DNA of 40,350 nucleotides from Curvibacter sp. GTDB lineage: Bacteria; Pseudomonadota; Gammaproteobacteria; Burkholderiales; Burkholderiaceae_C. A program made the position numbers and the translations under genes. The stretch spans positions 1 through 40,350 of the forward strand of contig JAFAMV010000118.1 of the NCBI GenBank assembly GCA_019233055.1. The letters run 5' to 3'. The notes beneath the pieces are model-generated. The model saw only the letters and a program-made list of their open reading frames with translations, was not told the origin of the DNA and made no database searches. Shown here one piece after another: positions 8,449 through 17,145 of the stretch (its first letter is position 1; every line of letters begins with the position of its first letter).

Positions 8449-9750
8449 ATGTCGGATCAAGGGCCATCGAAGGTGCAAGACGCGTCGCGGACGGAGGGCG
8501 GTTGGCTCATCCTGGCCGACGACCTGTCGGGCGCGGCCGATTGCGCCGTCGGTGCGGCGCGCAGCGGCCTGGAGAGCGTGGTGCTCTGGGGGCTCCAGAC
8601 GCAGGCGCGGCCGGAGCAGGTGGTGGCCATCGACGCCGACACCCGCTATGCCCCGGCCGCCCGTGCCGCAGAGCGGCAGGCCGGCCTGTGGCAGCTCTAC
8701 ACCGGTGCCGGTGCGCCGCCGCGCCGGCTCTACAAGAAGATCGATTCGACCCTGCGCGGGAATTTCGCCGCCGAGATGGCCGCCTTGCGCGCTGCCGGGG
8801 TGGCCATCGTGGCGAGCGCCTATGTGGCTGCCGGCCGCACCGTGGTGGACGGCCGGGTCCTGGTGCAGGGGCGCCCGCTCGAGGCCAGCGAGGTCTGGGC
8901 CCATGAGGGCCTGCGCGGCGAGGCCCATCTGCCGACCCTGCTCGAAGCTCAGGGGCTGCGTTGCGCCCATCTGCCGCTGTCGCTGATCCGCTCGGCGCTG
9001 GCACAGCGGCTGGACGATCTGCTGCGTTCGGGCCAGGTCGACGCCATCGTCTGCGACAGCGAGACCGAGGCCGATCTGCAGGCGATTGCGCAGGCCACCG
9101 TCGGCCTGCCGGTCTATTGGGTCGGCTCGGCCGGCCTGATCGCCCATCTGCCGGTGGCCGCCGACGGGGCCGGGCAGGGCCGCCTGTTCCCGGCGAGGGT
9201 GACGGTGCAGGGCGCGGTGCTGACCGTGGTCGGCAGCCTGTCGTCGGTGTCGCGCACCCAGGCCGCGCGGCTGGCGGCGCAGGCGCCGGTGCGTGTGGTG
9301 TCGGTGGCCGCCGAACTGCTCCGGGTCGGCGAGACCCATGCGCTGTGGCCTGCCGTGGCGGCGCAGGTGGCCGATGCGCTGGGGCAGGGGCACGACCTGC
9401 TGATCCAGACCGAATCCGAGGCCCACACCGGCCTGTTGCACGGCCCCGCCCTGACCCAGGCGCTGGGCCGGTTGATCGGGCCCTGGGCCGACGCGGTCGG
9501 CGCCCTGATCGCCACCGGGGGCGAGACCGCCCACGGCCTGCTGCCCTTTCTGGGGGCGACTGGACTGCGCATCGTGCGCGAGATCGAGGCCGGCGCCCCG
9601 CTGTCGCTGGCCCTGGGCCCGCGCGCCTTCCCGGTGGTCACCAAGGCCGGCGCCTTCGGCCACCCCGACACCCTGCTGCATTGCCATACCGAGCTGGCCG
9701 CCCTGAGGCCGGCCGCGACCCCATCACTTTCTGAGCATTCTGAGGATTGA
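8449..9750 (+). CDS. dtnK: Four-carbon acid sugar kinase (DUF1537 family; D-threonate kinase-like)
   Basis: DUF1537 proteins are ATP-dependent kinases of four-carbon sugar acids such as D-threonate and D-erythronate. The N-terminal substrate domain shows the hallmark ADDLSGAAD (residues 23-31), a TRYAP segment and KKIDSTLRGNF. The C-terminal nucleotide-binding domain begins near VVGSLSSVSRTQ (about 260) and includes the glycine-rich ATGGETAHGLL segment. At 433 residues it is full length. It heads the operon and is followed after three bases by a PdxA2-type dehydrogenase. In characterised systems this pair phosphorylates D-threonate at O4, then oxidises and decarboxylates it to dihydroxyacetone phosphate. 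No class II aldolase (OtnC-type) gene is present, which favours D-threonate over the L-threonate/D-erythronate route. The exact substrate is not proven by sequence. The start has only a weak ribosome binding site. Confidence 0.9.
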   Translation: MSDQGPSKVQDASRTEGGWLILADDLSGAADCAVGAARSGLESVVLWGLQTQARPEQVVAIDADTRYAPAARAAERQAGLWQLYTGAGAPPRRLYKKIDSTLRGNFAAEMAALRAAGVAIVASAYVAAGRTVVDGRVLVQGRPLEASEVWAHEGLRGEAHLPTLLEAQGLRCAHLPLSLIRSALAQRLDDLLRSGQVDAIVCDSETEADLQAIAQATVGLPVYWVGSAGLIAHLPVAADGAGQGRLFPARVTVQGAVLTVVGSLSSVSRTQAARLAAQAPVRVVSVAAELLRVGETHALWPAVAAQVADALGQGHDLLIQTESEAHTGLLHGPALTQALGRLIGPWADAVGALIATGGETAHGLLPFLGATGLRIVREIEAGAPLSLALGPRAFPVVTKAGAFGHPDTLLHCHTELAALRPAATPSLSEHSED

Positions 9751-9753
9751 TCC

Positions 9754-10791
9754 ATGTACCGTCCCGTCATTGCCATCACCATGGGCGACGCCGCCGGCGT
9801 CGGCCCGGAAACCATCATGAAGACCCTGGCCGATCCGGCGCTGTACCAGCGCTGCCGGCCCCTGGTCATCGGCGATGCCGGCCGGCTGCGCGAGGCCGGC
9901 CGCATCGTCGGGCGGCCGCTGCCGATCCACTGTGTCGACACGCCGCAGCAGGCCCGCTTCGAGGCCGGCAGCGTCGACTGCATCGACCTCGGCCTGATCC
10001 CGGCAGACCTGCCCTTCGGCCAGCTCTCGGCGCTGGCCGGCGACGCGGCCTACCGCTTCATCGCCAAGGCGGTCGAACTGGTGAGCGCCCAGCAGGCCGA
10101 TGCGATCTGCACCGCGCCGCTCAACAAGGAGGCCCTGCATGCCGGCGGCCACCTCTACCCCGGCCACACCGAGATGCTGGCCAAGCTGACCGGCACGCCC
10201 GAGGTGTCGATGATGCTGGTGGCGCCCAGGCTGCGCGTCATCCACGTCACCACCCACATCGGCCTGCTCGATGCGATTGCGCGCATCGAGCCGGGGCTGG
10301 TGCAGCGCACCATCGAGCGTGGCCACGAGACCCTGGTGCGCGCCGGCATCGCCCGGCCCCGCATCGGCGTGTGCGGCATCAACCCGCATGCCGGCGAGAA
10401 CGGCCTGTTCGGCCATGGTGAGGAAGCCACCAAGATCATGCCGGCGGTGGCGGCCTGCCAGGCCCGGGGCCTGGATGTCGAAGGGCCGCTGCCGGCCGAC
10501 ACGCTGTTCTTCCGCGCCGGGCGCGGCGACTTCGACCTGGTGGTGGCCATGTACCACGACCAGGGGCACGGGCCGATCAAGGTGCTGGGCATCGAGGCCG
10601 GGGTGAACATCACGGTCGGCCTGCCGGTGATCCGCACCTCGGTCGACCACGGCACCGCCTTCGACATCGCCGGCAAGGGCATCGTCGACGAGCGCTCGCT
10701 GCAGGAGGCGCTGCGCCAGGCCATCGATCTGGCCACGCGCCGCGACGGTTCGCCTGCCGCTGCCGCCACCACCGAATCCGCCCCTGCCTGA
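9754..10791 (+). CDS. pdxA2: 4-phospho-D-threonate-type 3-dehydrogenase, PdxA2 family
   Basis: This 345-residue protein belongs to the PdxA family of metal- and NAD-dependent dehydrogenases. Markers are the N-terminal ITMGDAAGVGPE, the CTAPLNKEALHAGGHLYPGHTEML stretch (about 112-140) with its metal-binding histidine, MYHDQGHGPIKVLG (about 266-280) and the C-terminal RTSVDHGTAFDIAGKG. True PdxA acts on 4-phosphohydroxy-threonine in vitamin B6 synthesis. PdxA2 paralogues beside a DUF1537 kinase instead oxidise 4-phospho-D-threonate or 4-phospho-D-erythronate, which decarboxylates to dihydroxyacetone phosphate. The immediate kinase neighbour (three-base gap, GAGGA ribosome binding site inside the kinase 3' end) supports the catabolic role. 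Confidence 0.9.
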   Translation: MYRPVIAITMGDAAGVGPETIMKTLADPALYQRCRPLVIGDAGRLREAGRIVGRPLPIHCVDTPQQARFEAGSVDCIDLGLIPADLPFGQLSALAGDAAYRFIAKAVELVSAQQADAICTAPLNKEALHAGGHLYPGHTEMLAKLTGTPEVSMMLVAPRLRVIHVTTHIGLLDAIARIEPGLVQRTIERGHETLVRAGIARPRIGVCGINPHAGENGLFGHGEEATKIMPAVAACQARGLDVEGPLPADTLFFRAGRGDFDLVVAMYHDQGHGPIKVLGIEAGVNITVGLPVIRTSVDHGTAFDIAGKGIVDERSLQEALRQAIDLATRRDGSPAAAATTESAPA

Positions 10792-10824
10792 GGCGACCGC
10801 GCCTGTCCCTGCCCGGAGACCCCC

Positions 10825-11604
10825 ATGTCCCAGAACGCCCGCCGCCGCCACGAAGCCCTGGTCAATGCCGTGCTCAGCGGAATCCGCGACACCGAAGCCC
10901 TCAGCGAGAAGCTCGGCGTCTCGGTCATCACCATCCGCCGCGACCTGACCCAGCTGGCCGAGCAGGGCCGCCTGGTCCGCACCTTCGGTGGCGCCGCCCC
11001 GGTCGGCGGTGCCGAACCCGAGCTCAACCCCACACAGCGCCGCTTTCTGCACAAGGCCCGCAAGGAGGCCATCGCCCGGGCGGCGGCCGAGCAGGTGCGC
11101 GCCGGCGAGACCCTGCTGCTCGACGGCGGCACCACCACGGCGGTGCTGGCCCAGCACCTTCGCGGCCGCCAGGACCTGCGCGTCATCACCAACAGCCTGC
11201 AGGTCTGGACCACGCTGGCCAATGAGCCGGGCATCGAGCTGATCATCCTCGGCGGCCATGTGCGCTCGGTGAGCTGGGCCACCTCAGGCCCGCTGGGCGA
11301 ATGGTCGCTGCGCCGCCTGAGCGCCGACCGGGTCTTCCTGGGCGCCGACGGCGTGGTGGCCGGACGCGGCCTGTGCGAGGCCAGCCTGGAGCAGATCCAG
11401 CTCAAGGAGCTGATGATGGCCCAGGCCGGCCAGGTGCACATCGTGGTCGACTCGTCCAAGCTCGGGCGCTCGGCGCAACAGGCCTGGGCGCCGCTCGATC
11501 GGCCCTGGATGCTGATCACCGACAGCGAGGCCGACGAGGCCCAGCTCGAACCCTTCCGCCAACTGCGCGAGGTCGAGGTCGTCGTTGCGCCCGTCACGCC
11601 CTGA
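10825..11604 (+). CDS. DeoR/GlpR-family transcriptional regulator
   Basis: The 259-residue protein has an N-terminal winged helix (about 5-60) with the DeoR recognition stretch LGVSVITIRRDLTQLAEQG and the following RTFGGA hinge. The C-terminal sugar-phosphate sensing domain shows the characteristic LLDGGTTT (about 93-101) and a conserved ADGV segment. DeoR proteins bind phosphorylated sugars and usually repress their own operon. A phosphorylated four-carbon acid made by the first two enzymes would be a natural ligand. Its likely operator is the inverted repeat at 8393-8433. Ribosome binding site GGAG precedes the ATG at 10825, 33 bases after pdxA2. Confidence 0.9.
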   Translation: MSQNARRRHEALVNAVLSGIRDTEALSEKLGVSVITIRRDLTQLAEQGRLVRTFGGAAPVGGAEPELNPTQRRFLHKARKEAIARAAAEQVRAGETLLLDGGTTTAVLAQHLRGRQDLRVITNSLQVWTTLANEPGIELIILGGHVRSVSWATSGPLGEWSLRRLSADRVFLGADGVVAGRGLCEASLEQIQLKELMMAQAGQVHIVVDSSKLGRSAQQAWAPLDRPWMLITDSEADEAQLEPFRQLREVEVVVAPVTP

Positions 11605-11659
11605 GGCACCGCCGTCGCCACCCGAATCCCGTCTGAACCCTGCCCCCAAGGACCTCCCC

Positions 11660-12796
11660 ATGACCACCGCCTCCTACACCACCCCCATCGAGCTGCAGAG
11701 CCCGCCCAGCATCCTCTTTGGCGCCGGCGTCGCCCAGAAGGTCGGCGCCTGGATCGCCAGGCACGGGCACCAGAGGGTCTTCGTGGTCGCCGACACCTTC
11801 AATGCCGCCCGCGTCGATCTGCTGGGGCTGGCCGCCGATGCGGTGGTGTTCTCGGGCTTCCGGCCTGAACCCGACGCACATGACCTGGAGCGCCTGCTCG
11901 AGGCCGCCACCCAGGCCCGGCCCGAGGTGGTCATCGGCTTCGGCGGCGGCAGCGCCATGGACCTGGCCAAGCTGGCGGCGGTGCTGCCGGGCAGCGGCCA
12001 GCACTTCATGGACATCGTCGGGCCCGACAAGGTGCTGGGCCGCGCCGCCACCCTGATCCAGGTGCCCACCACCGCCGGCACCGGCAGCGAGGCCGGCACC
12101 CGATCGCTGGTCACCGATCCGCGCACCCTGGGCAAGCTGGCGGTGCAGAGCGAACACATGCTGGCCGACCTGGCGGTGGTCGACCCCGACCTGATGCTGA
12201 GCCTGCCGCGCGCCGTCACCGTGGCCACCGGGGTGGACGCCCTGGCGCACTGCGTGGAGGCCTTCACCAACAAGAAGTCGCACCCCACCATCGACCTGTA
12301 TGCGCTGGCCGGCATCCGGCTGGTCGGCCAGTGGCTGCCCCGGGCGGCCCAGGACGGCGGCGACCGCGAGGCCCGTGCGGCCATGGCCCTGGCCTCGCTG
12401 TATGGCGGCTTCTGCCTGGGGCCGGTGAACACCGCCGGCGGCCACGCGGTGGCCTACCCGCTGGGCTCGCGCCACCACATTCCGCACGGTGCGGCCAATG
12501 CGCTGATCTTTCCGCATGTGCTGGCCTTCAATGCGCCGGCGGTGCCCGAGAAGACCGCCACCATCCTGCAGGCCCTGGGCCTGCCGGTGGCCAGCGAGCC
12601 GCGCGCGGTGTTCGAGGCCGCCCACGGCTGGTGCCTGCAACTGGGCTGCGACATGAAGTTGTCCGACTTCGACGTGCCGGCCGACGACCTGCCGCTCATG
12701 GCCACCGAGGCGCACGCCATCCGCCGGCTGCTGGACAACAACCCGCGCGACATCAGCCGCGACGACATCCTGGCCATGTACCTGGCCGCCGCCTGA
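11660..12796 (+). CDS. Iron-containing alcohol dehydrogenase family protein
   Basis: This 378-residue NAD(P)-dependent oxidoreductase has the group III ADH layout: an N-terminal dinucleotide domain with GFGGGSAMDLAK (about 94-105) and PTTAGTGSEAG (about 138-148), then an all-helical metal domain with GVDALAHCVEAF, AGGHAVAYPLGSRHHIPHG and the histidines expected to bind the divalent metal. The ATG at 11660 is chosen because AAGGA precedes it. The open frame upstream overlaps the regulator gene and is not family-like. Relatives include lactaldehyde, hydroxybutyrate and maleylacetate reductases, so the substrate cannot be read from sequence. In this operon it may oxidise or reduce a hydroxy-acid or an aldehyde produced by the downstream aldolase. 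Confidence 0.88.
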   Translation: MTTASYTTPIELQSPPSILFGAGVAQKVGAWIARHGHQRVFVVADTFNAARVDLLGLAADAVVFSGFRPEPDAHDLERLLEAATQARPEVVIGFGGGSAMDLAKLAAVLPGSGQHFMDIVGPDKVLGRAATLIQVPTTAGTGSEAGTRSLVTDPRTLGKLAVQSEHMLADLAVVDPDLMLSLPRAVTVATGVDALAHCVEAFTNKKSHPTIDLYALAGIRLVGQWLPRAAQDGGDREARAAMALASLYGGFCLGPVNTAGGHAVAYPLGSRHHIPHGAANALIFPHVLAFNAPAVPEKTATILQALGLPVASEPRAVFEAAHGWCLQLGCDMKLSDFDVPADDLPLMATEAHAIRRLLDNNPRDISRDDILAMYLAAA

Positions 12797-12817
12797 ACCC
12801 CTTTCGAAGAGAAGCCC

Positions 12818-13711
12818 ATGAACCAGCAGATCACCGGCACCTTTGTGGCCATCGTCACCCCTTTCGACGAGCGTGAAGAGATCAACGAAGCCGCGCTGCA
12901 GCGCCAGGTGCGGCGTCAGGCCGAGGCCGGCAACGGCGTCTTCTGCGCCGGCACCAACGGCGAGTTCTATGCCCTGTCCTTTGCCGAGAAGGTCCGGGTG
13001 GCGGGGCTGTGCGTCGAGGCCGCCGCCGGCCAGGTGCCGGTGCTGGCGCACATCGGCGAGATCTCGACCCACCAGACCATCGCCCTGGGCCGCGAGATCG
13101 ATCGCCTGGACGTGCGGGCGGTGTCGGCCATCACGCCCTCGTTCATCGCCTGTTCGCAGGACGAGCTGATCGCGCACTACCACCGCATCGCCGATGCCAT
13201 CGCCAAGCCGCTGTACCTCTACAACATCCCGGCGCGCACCGGCAACACCATCACGCCCGAGACCGCGCGCACCCTGGCCGCCCACCCCAACATCGTCGGC
13301 ATCAAGGACAGCGCGGGCTCGCAGGAATCGCTGGACGGCTTTCTGGCCGTGGCACGCGAGCGCGACGACTTCGAGGTGCTGGTCGGCCCCGACTCGCTGG
13401 TGCTGCATGGCCTGCGGCATGGCGCGGCGGGCTCGATCTCGGGGCTGGGCAATGTGTCGCCGCAGACGCTGCAGGCCATCTACCGCGAACACCGCGCCGG
13501 CCACGACGAGGCCGCCGCCACGCACCAGACGCGCTACTCGGCGCTGCGCCAGGCGCTGTACGCCCATGGTTTCCCGCCCACGCTGGTGAAGTGCGCGCTG
13601 CGCAGCGTGATGCCCGAGGTGGGGCGCAGCCGGGGCCCGGCCCTGCTGAGCGCCGAGGTGGAGGCGGCGGTGCGCGAGATCGCGCTGCAGTACGCCGAAG
13701 CCTGGCGCTGA
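12818..13711 (+). CDS. DapA/NanA-family aldolase or dehydratase
   Basis: The 297-residue protein is a class I TIM-barrel lyase of the dihydrodipicolinate synthase/N-acetylneuraminate lyase family. It has the GTNGEF pyruvate carboxylate-binding motif (45-50), catalytic Tyr135 in LYNIP and Schiff-base Lys163 in GIKDSAG. Family members cleave or form 2-oxo-acids (sialic acid, 2-keto-3-deoxygluconate) or dehydrate sugar acids. Being inside a sugar-acid operon with a sialidase-like protein and a symporter, it is unlikely to be the lysine-pathway enzyme. It probably splits a keto-deoxy acid into pyruvate and an aldehyde (inference). The ribosome binding site GAAGAG lies in the 21-base gap after the alcohol dehydrogenase. 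The stop codon falls inside a short tandem repeat. Confidence 0.88.
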   Translation: MNQQITGTFVAIVTPFDEREEINEAALQRQVRRQAEAGNGVFCAGTNGEFYALSFAEKVRVAGLCVEAAAGQVPVLAHIGEISTHQTIALGREIDRLDVRAVSAITPSFIACSQDELIAHYHRIADAIAKPLYLYNIPARTGNTITPETARTLAAHPNIVGIKDSAGSQESLDGFLAVARERDDFEVLVGPDSLVLHGLRHGAAGSISGLGNVSPQTLQAIYREHRAGHDEAAATHQTRYSALRQALYAHGFPPTLVKCALRSVMPEVGRSRGPALLSAEVEAAVREIALQYAEAWR

Positions 13712-13747
13712 GCCGCTGAGCCGCTGAGCCGCTGAGCCGCTGAGCCG
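13708..13747 (+). repeat. Five tandem copies of an 8-base unit at a gene end
   Basis: CTGAGCCG is repeated perfectly five times (13708-13747). The first copy contains the TGA stop of the aldolase gene. Because the unit is eight bases long and contains TGA, successive copies place stops in all three frames, so changes in copy number cannot extend the protein. Likely a replication-slippage repeat. Confidence 0.95.
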
Positions 13748-13750
13748 ACA

Positions 13751-13773
13751 GGCCCGGTCCGTCCGGCCGGGCC
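13751..13773 (+). other. GC-rich intergenic hairpin between aldolase and symporter genes
   Basis: GGCCCGG (13751-13757) pairs with CCGGGCC (13767-13773) around a 9-base loop. It is followed by an A-rich run, not by thymines, so it does not qualify as an intrinsic terminator on either strand. It may stabilise or process the transcript between the enzyme and transporter genes. Confidence 0.45.
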
Positions 13774-13830
13774 AGAAAAAAGAGCCTGAACCACCCAGGA
13801 AGTCAGGCCGACCTTTTCAGGAGACAAGAC

Positions 13831-15234
13831 ATGTCCGAACTCTTTTCCGGCGACAACGCGGTGGTCGCCGTGATGGCCCTCGCCTACATCGCCTTCACCG
13901 GCTGGCTGACGGTGCGCCTGCGCTCGCGGACCTCGGCCCAGTTCATGACCGCGGCGCGCTCCATGCCGCCGCTGGTGGTGGGGCTGTTGATGACCAGCGA
14001 ATTCATCGGCGCCAAGTCGACGGTGGGCACCGCACAGGAGGCCTTCAACTCGGGCATGGCGGCGGCCTGGTCGGTGGTGGGGGCGTCGATCGGCTTTCTG
14101 CTGTTCGGCCTGGTGCTGGTGCGCCGCATCTACAACTCGGGCGAATACACCATCTCGGCGGCGATCACCGCCAAGTTCGGCAAGTCGACCTCGATGGCGG
14201 TCTCGGTCATCATGATCTGCGCGCTGCTGGCGGTGAACGTGGGCAACTACGTGAGCGGCGCGGCGGCCATTGCCACCGCCTTGCATGTGAACCTCATCAC
14301 CGCCAGCTTCATGATCGCCCTGGTCAGCTGCTTCTACCTGGTCTTCGGCGGCATGAAGGGCGTGGCCTGGGTCACCATGCTGCACACCGGCGTCAAGGTG
14401 ATCGGCCTGGGCATCGTGCTGGCGGTGGCCCTGTCGCTCACGGGCGGGGTGCAGCCCGTGATGCAGAAGATGCCGGCCTACTACTTCAGCTGGGACGGCA
14501 AGCTCGGCTTCTCGACCATCTTTGCCTGGACCTTCGGCACCGTGGGCGCGATCTTCTCGACCCAGTTCATCATCCAGGCCGTGACCAGCACCCCGAGCGC
14601 CGACGGCGCGCGGCGCGCCACCTTCTATGCGGCCCTGTTCTGCCTGCCCCTGGGCTTTGTGCTGGCCTTCATCGGCGTGGCCGCCCGGTTTCTCTACCCC
14701 GACATCCAGAGCCTGTACGCGCTGCCGGTCTTCATCGGCCACATGCCGGTGCTGGTGTCGGCCTTCGTGACCACCGCCCTGGTGGCCTCGAACTTCGTCA
14801 GCGTGTGCACGGTGGCGCTGGCCATCGCCTCGCTGGTGGTGCGTGACTTCTACGCCCCGATGCGGCAGCCCAGCCAGGAGCAGGAGCTGCGCGTGACCCG
14901 CTGGCTGTCGCTGGTGATCGGCCTGGTGCCCCTGATCTTCGTCTTCTTCGTGCCCGAGATCCTCAAACTGTCCTTCTTCACCCGGGCGCTGCGGCTCTCG
15001 ATCACCATGGTGGCCATGGTCGGCTTCTTCCTTCCCTTCTTCGCCAGCAACCGGGGCGCCACCGCCGGCCTGCTGCTGTCGGCGGTGGTCACCACCGCCT
15101 GGTACCTGCTGAACAACCCCTTCGGCATCGACAACATGTACATCGCTGCGCTCACGCCGCTGGCCGTGATGGTGATCGAGCGCCTGCTGCTGCGCTCGGC
15201 CCCGACCACCCCTCAGGCCCGGCCGCAGCCCTGA
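13831..15234 (+). CDS. Sodium:solute symporter (SSS family)
   Basis: A 467-residue inner-membrane protein with about thirteen hydrophobic segments. It has the SSS pattern: a first helix near 10-30, the SEFIGAKSTVGTAQEAFNSG region (about 56-75) around the sodium site, and a long run of helices with conserved FGTVGAIFSTQFIIQ in the middle. SSS carriers use the sodium gradient to import sugars, organic acids, sialic acids or vitamins. It is the only uptake gene in this operon, so it presumably brings in the operon's substrate, and the absence of an ABC or TRAP system argues for a small anionic or zwitterionic compound. AGGAGA lies at a good distance from the ATG at 13831. C-terminal residues after the last helix are a short proline-rich tail. 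Confidence 0.9.
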   Translation: MSELFSGDNAVVAVMALAYIAFTGWLTVRLRSRTSAQFMTAARSMPPLVVGLLMTSEFIGAKSTVGTAQEAFNSGMAAAWSVVGASIGFLLFGLVLVRRIYNSGEYTISAAITAKFGKSTSMAVSVIMICALLAVNVGNYVSGAAAIATALHVNLITASFMIALVSCFYLVFGGMKGVAWVTMLHTGVKVIGLGIVLAVALSLTGGVQPVMQKMPAYYFSWDGKLGFSTIFAWTFGTVGAIFSTQFIIQAVTSTPSADGARRATFYAALFCLPLGFVLAFIGVAARFLYPDIQSLYALPVFIGHMPVLVSAFVTTALVASNFVSVCTVALAIASLVVRDFYAPMRQPSQEQELRVTRWLSLVIGLVPLIFVFFVPEILKLSFFTRALRLSITMVAMVGFFLPFFASNRGATAGLLLSAVVTTAWYLLNNPFGIDNMYIAALTPLAVMVIERLLLRSAPTTPQARPQP

Positions 15235-15262
15235 CAACGCCCCACCCAGGAGAGAACCCGCC

Positions 15263-16453
15263 ATGAACCCGCCGACCCAACCCACCGAGACCCATCCCAC
15301 CGAGGGCCGCATGGCGCTGCCCTTCGACACCATCCCATCGCCCTGCGTGCAGAACCATGCGGCCAACCTGATGCCGCTGGGCGACGGCTCGCTGGGCTGC
15401 GTCTGGTTTGGCGGCACCCAGGAGGGCATGGGCGACATCTCGGTGTATTTCTCGCGCCTGCCGGCCGCCGACCAACCCTGGGAAGCGGCCGTGAAACTGT
15501 CGGACGACCCGAGCCGCTCGGAGCAGAACCCCATCCTGTTCAGCGTGCCCGGTGGTGCCCTGTGGCTGATCTGGACCGCCCAGCTCTCGGGCAACCAGGA
15601 CACCGCCTTCGTGCGCCGCCGCATCTCGCACGACCACGGCCGCAGCTGGGGCCCCATCGAGCCGCTGTTCGAGCAGCAGCCCGGGCGCGGCCTCTTCGTG
15701 CGTCAGCCGCCGCTGTTCCTGGCCGGGGGCGACTGGCTGCTGCCGGTGTTCCACTGCCCGACCGTGGCCGGGCAGAAGTGGTCGGGCGAGCGCGACACCA
15801 GCGGCGTGCGGATCTCGTCGGACCAGGGGCGCAGCTGGCGCGAGGTCGAGGTGCCTGACAGCGTGGGCTGTGTGCACATGGGCATCGTCGAGTTGGACGG
15901 CGGCCGCCTGCTGGCCCTGTACCGCAGCCGCTGGGCCGACCACATCCACCAGAGCCATTCGGACGACGGCGGCCACAGCTGGAGCGCACCGCAGCCCACC
16001 GCCTTGCCCAACAACAACTCGTCGATCCAGGTCACCCGCCTGCACAACGGCCACCTGGCCCTGGTCTACAACCACAGCAGCGCCGAAGACGCCACCCAGC
16101 GGCGGCTCTCGCTCTATGACGAGATCGAGGACGAGGCCCCGCTGCCCCAGGCCGGCCAGGCCCTGGCGGCCACGCCCGGTGGGCGCGCCGCCTTCTGGGG
16201 CGCGCCGCGCGCGCCGATGAGCATCGCCATCTCGGTCGACCAGGGCGCGAGTTGGCGCTGGCGCCACATCGAGACCGGCGACGGTCATTGCATGAGCAAC
16301 AATTCGCGCGACCGCAGCAACCGCGAGCTGTCCTACCCCTCGGTCAAGCAGACCGCCGACGGCCGGATCCACGTCGCCTACACGCATTTCCGGCAGAACA
16401 TCCGCCATGTCTGCCTCGACGAGGCCTGGGTGCTGGCCGGAGAACCGTCTTGA
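15263..16453 (+). CDS. Sialidase-like beta-propeller protein with Asp-boxes, no signal peptide
   Basis: This 396-residue protein resembles the predicted neuraminidase group COG4692. Four Asp-boxes (SxDxGxxW) are visible: SHDHGRSW, SSDQGRSW, SDDGGHSW and SVDQGASW, evenly spaced as in a multi-bladed propeller. The N-terminal blade has WFGGTQEG, and the C-terminus has the typical YPSVKQTADGRIHVAYTHFRQ ending (a conserved tyrosine region). There is no signal sequence, so it should act in the cytoplasm on an imported small molecule, unlike secreted sialidases. Members of this group are often annotated exo-alpha-sialidase without proof. Here it could be a glycosidase, lyase or lactonase working before the aldolase and kinase steps. 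AGGAG precedes the ATG, and the stop overlaps the start of the next gene. Confidence 0.8.
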   Translation: MNPPTQPTETHPTEGRMALPFDTIPSPCVQNHAANLMPLGDGSLGCVWFGGTQEGMGDISVYFSRLPAADQPWEAAVKLSDDPSRSEQNPILFSVPGGALWLIWTAQLSGNQDTAFVRRRISHDHGRSWGPIEPLFEQQPGRGLFVRQPPLFLAGGDWLLPVFHCPTVAGQKWSGERDTSGVRISSDQGRSWREVEVPDSVGCVHMGIVELDGGRLLALYRSRWADHIHQSHSDDGGHSWSAPQPTALPNNNSSIQVTRLHNGHLALVYNHSSAEDATQRRLSLYDEIEDEAPLPQAGQALAATPGGRAAFWGAPRAPMSIAISVDQGASWRWRHIETGDGHCMSNNSRDRSNRELSYPSVKQTADGRIHVAYTHFRQNIRHVCLDEAWVLAGEPS

Positions 16454-17145
16454 CCCCGCGGCCGCTGGCCCTGGTGACCGGCGCCAGCTCGGGCATCGGC
16501 CTGGCGATTGCGCGGCGGCTGCTGGAAGACGGCTGGCAGGTCCTGGGCCTGAGCCGCACGCCGGCCGACCTTGGCGACAGCCCCCACCACGAGCACCTGC
16601 CGCTCGACCTGTCGCGGCCCGACGGCCTGGCGGATGCGGTGACCGAGGCGCTGGCGGGTCGCCCGGTGCAGGCCCTGGTGCACGCCGCCGGCTTCATGCG
16701 CGTGGGCCGCCTTGGCGAGCTGGACGGCGAGGACCTGCAGGCCATGTGGCGTGTGCATGTGCAGGCGGCCGAGGTACTGGCCAATGCCCTGGCCCCGGGC
16801 ATGACCGAGGGCGGACGCATCGTGCTGATCGGCAGCCGTGCCTCGGCCGGTGTCGCCAATCGCAGCCAGTACGGCGCCACCAAGGCCGCCATGGTGGCGA
16901 TGGCGCGGGCCTGGGCGGCCGAGCTGGCGCCCCGCCGCATCACCTGCAATGTGGTGGCCCCGGCCGCCACCCTCACGCCCATGCTGGCCGACCCGGCCCG
17001 CGCCGGTGAGCGCCCCCGCATGCCCCCGATCGGGCGCTACATCGAACCCGAGGAGGTGGCGGCAGCCGTCGCCTTCCTGCTCTCGGCCCAGGCCGGCGCC
17101 ATCACCGGCCAGCAGCTCAGCATCTGCGGCGGCTCGTCGCTCTGA
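16450..17145 (+). CDS. Short-chain dehydrogenase/reductase (SDR), TTG start
   Basis: This 231-residue classical SDR has TGASSGIG (about 9-16) for NAD(P) binding, HAAG in place of the usual NNAG, catalytic YGATK (about 140-144) and a C-terminal TGQQLSICGGSSL ending. No in-frame ATG or GTG precedes the nucleotide-binding motif within the intergenic space. The TTG at 16450, with GGAG seven bases upstream, overlaps the sialidase-like gene's TGA as TTGA and is the best start, implying translational coupling. It probably interconverts a hydroxyl and keto group on the operon's sugar-acid intermediate. The substrate is not predictable. Confidence 0.85.
   Translation: MTPRPLALVTGASSGIGLAIARRLLEDGWQVLGLSRTPADLGDSPHHEHLPLDLSRPDGLADAVTEALAGRPVQALVHAAGFMRVGRLGELDGEDLQAMWRVHVQAAEVLANALAPGMTEGGRIVLIGSRASAGVANRSQYGATKAAMVAMARAWAAELAPRRITCNVVAPAATLTPMLADPARAGERPRMPPIGRYIEPEEVAAAVAFLLSAQAGAITGQQLSICGGSSL

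Noticed and set aside
12818..13711. Lysine-pathway dapA or true N-acetylneuraminate lyase
   Set aside because: Family motifs are shared by many enzymes. The operon has no sialic-acid kinase, epimerase or deacetylase, so neither specific name is justified.
13751..13780. Intrinsic terminator between aldolase and symporter genes
   Set aside because: A hairpin is present, but it is followed by adenines on the plus strand and preceded, not followed, by thymines on the minus strand.
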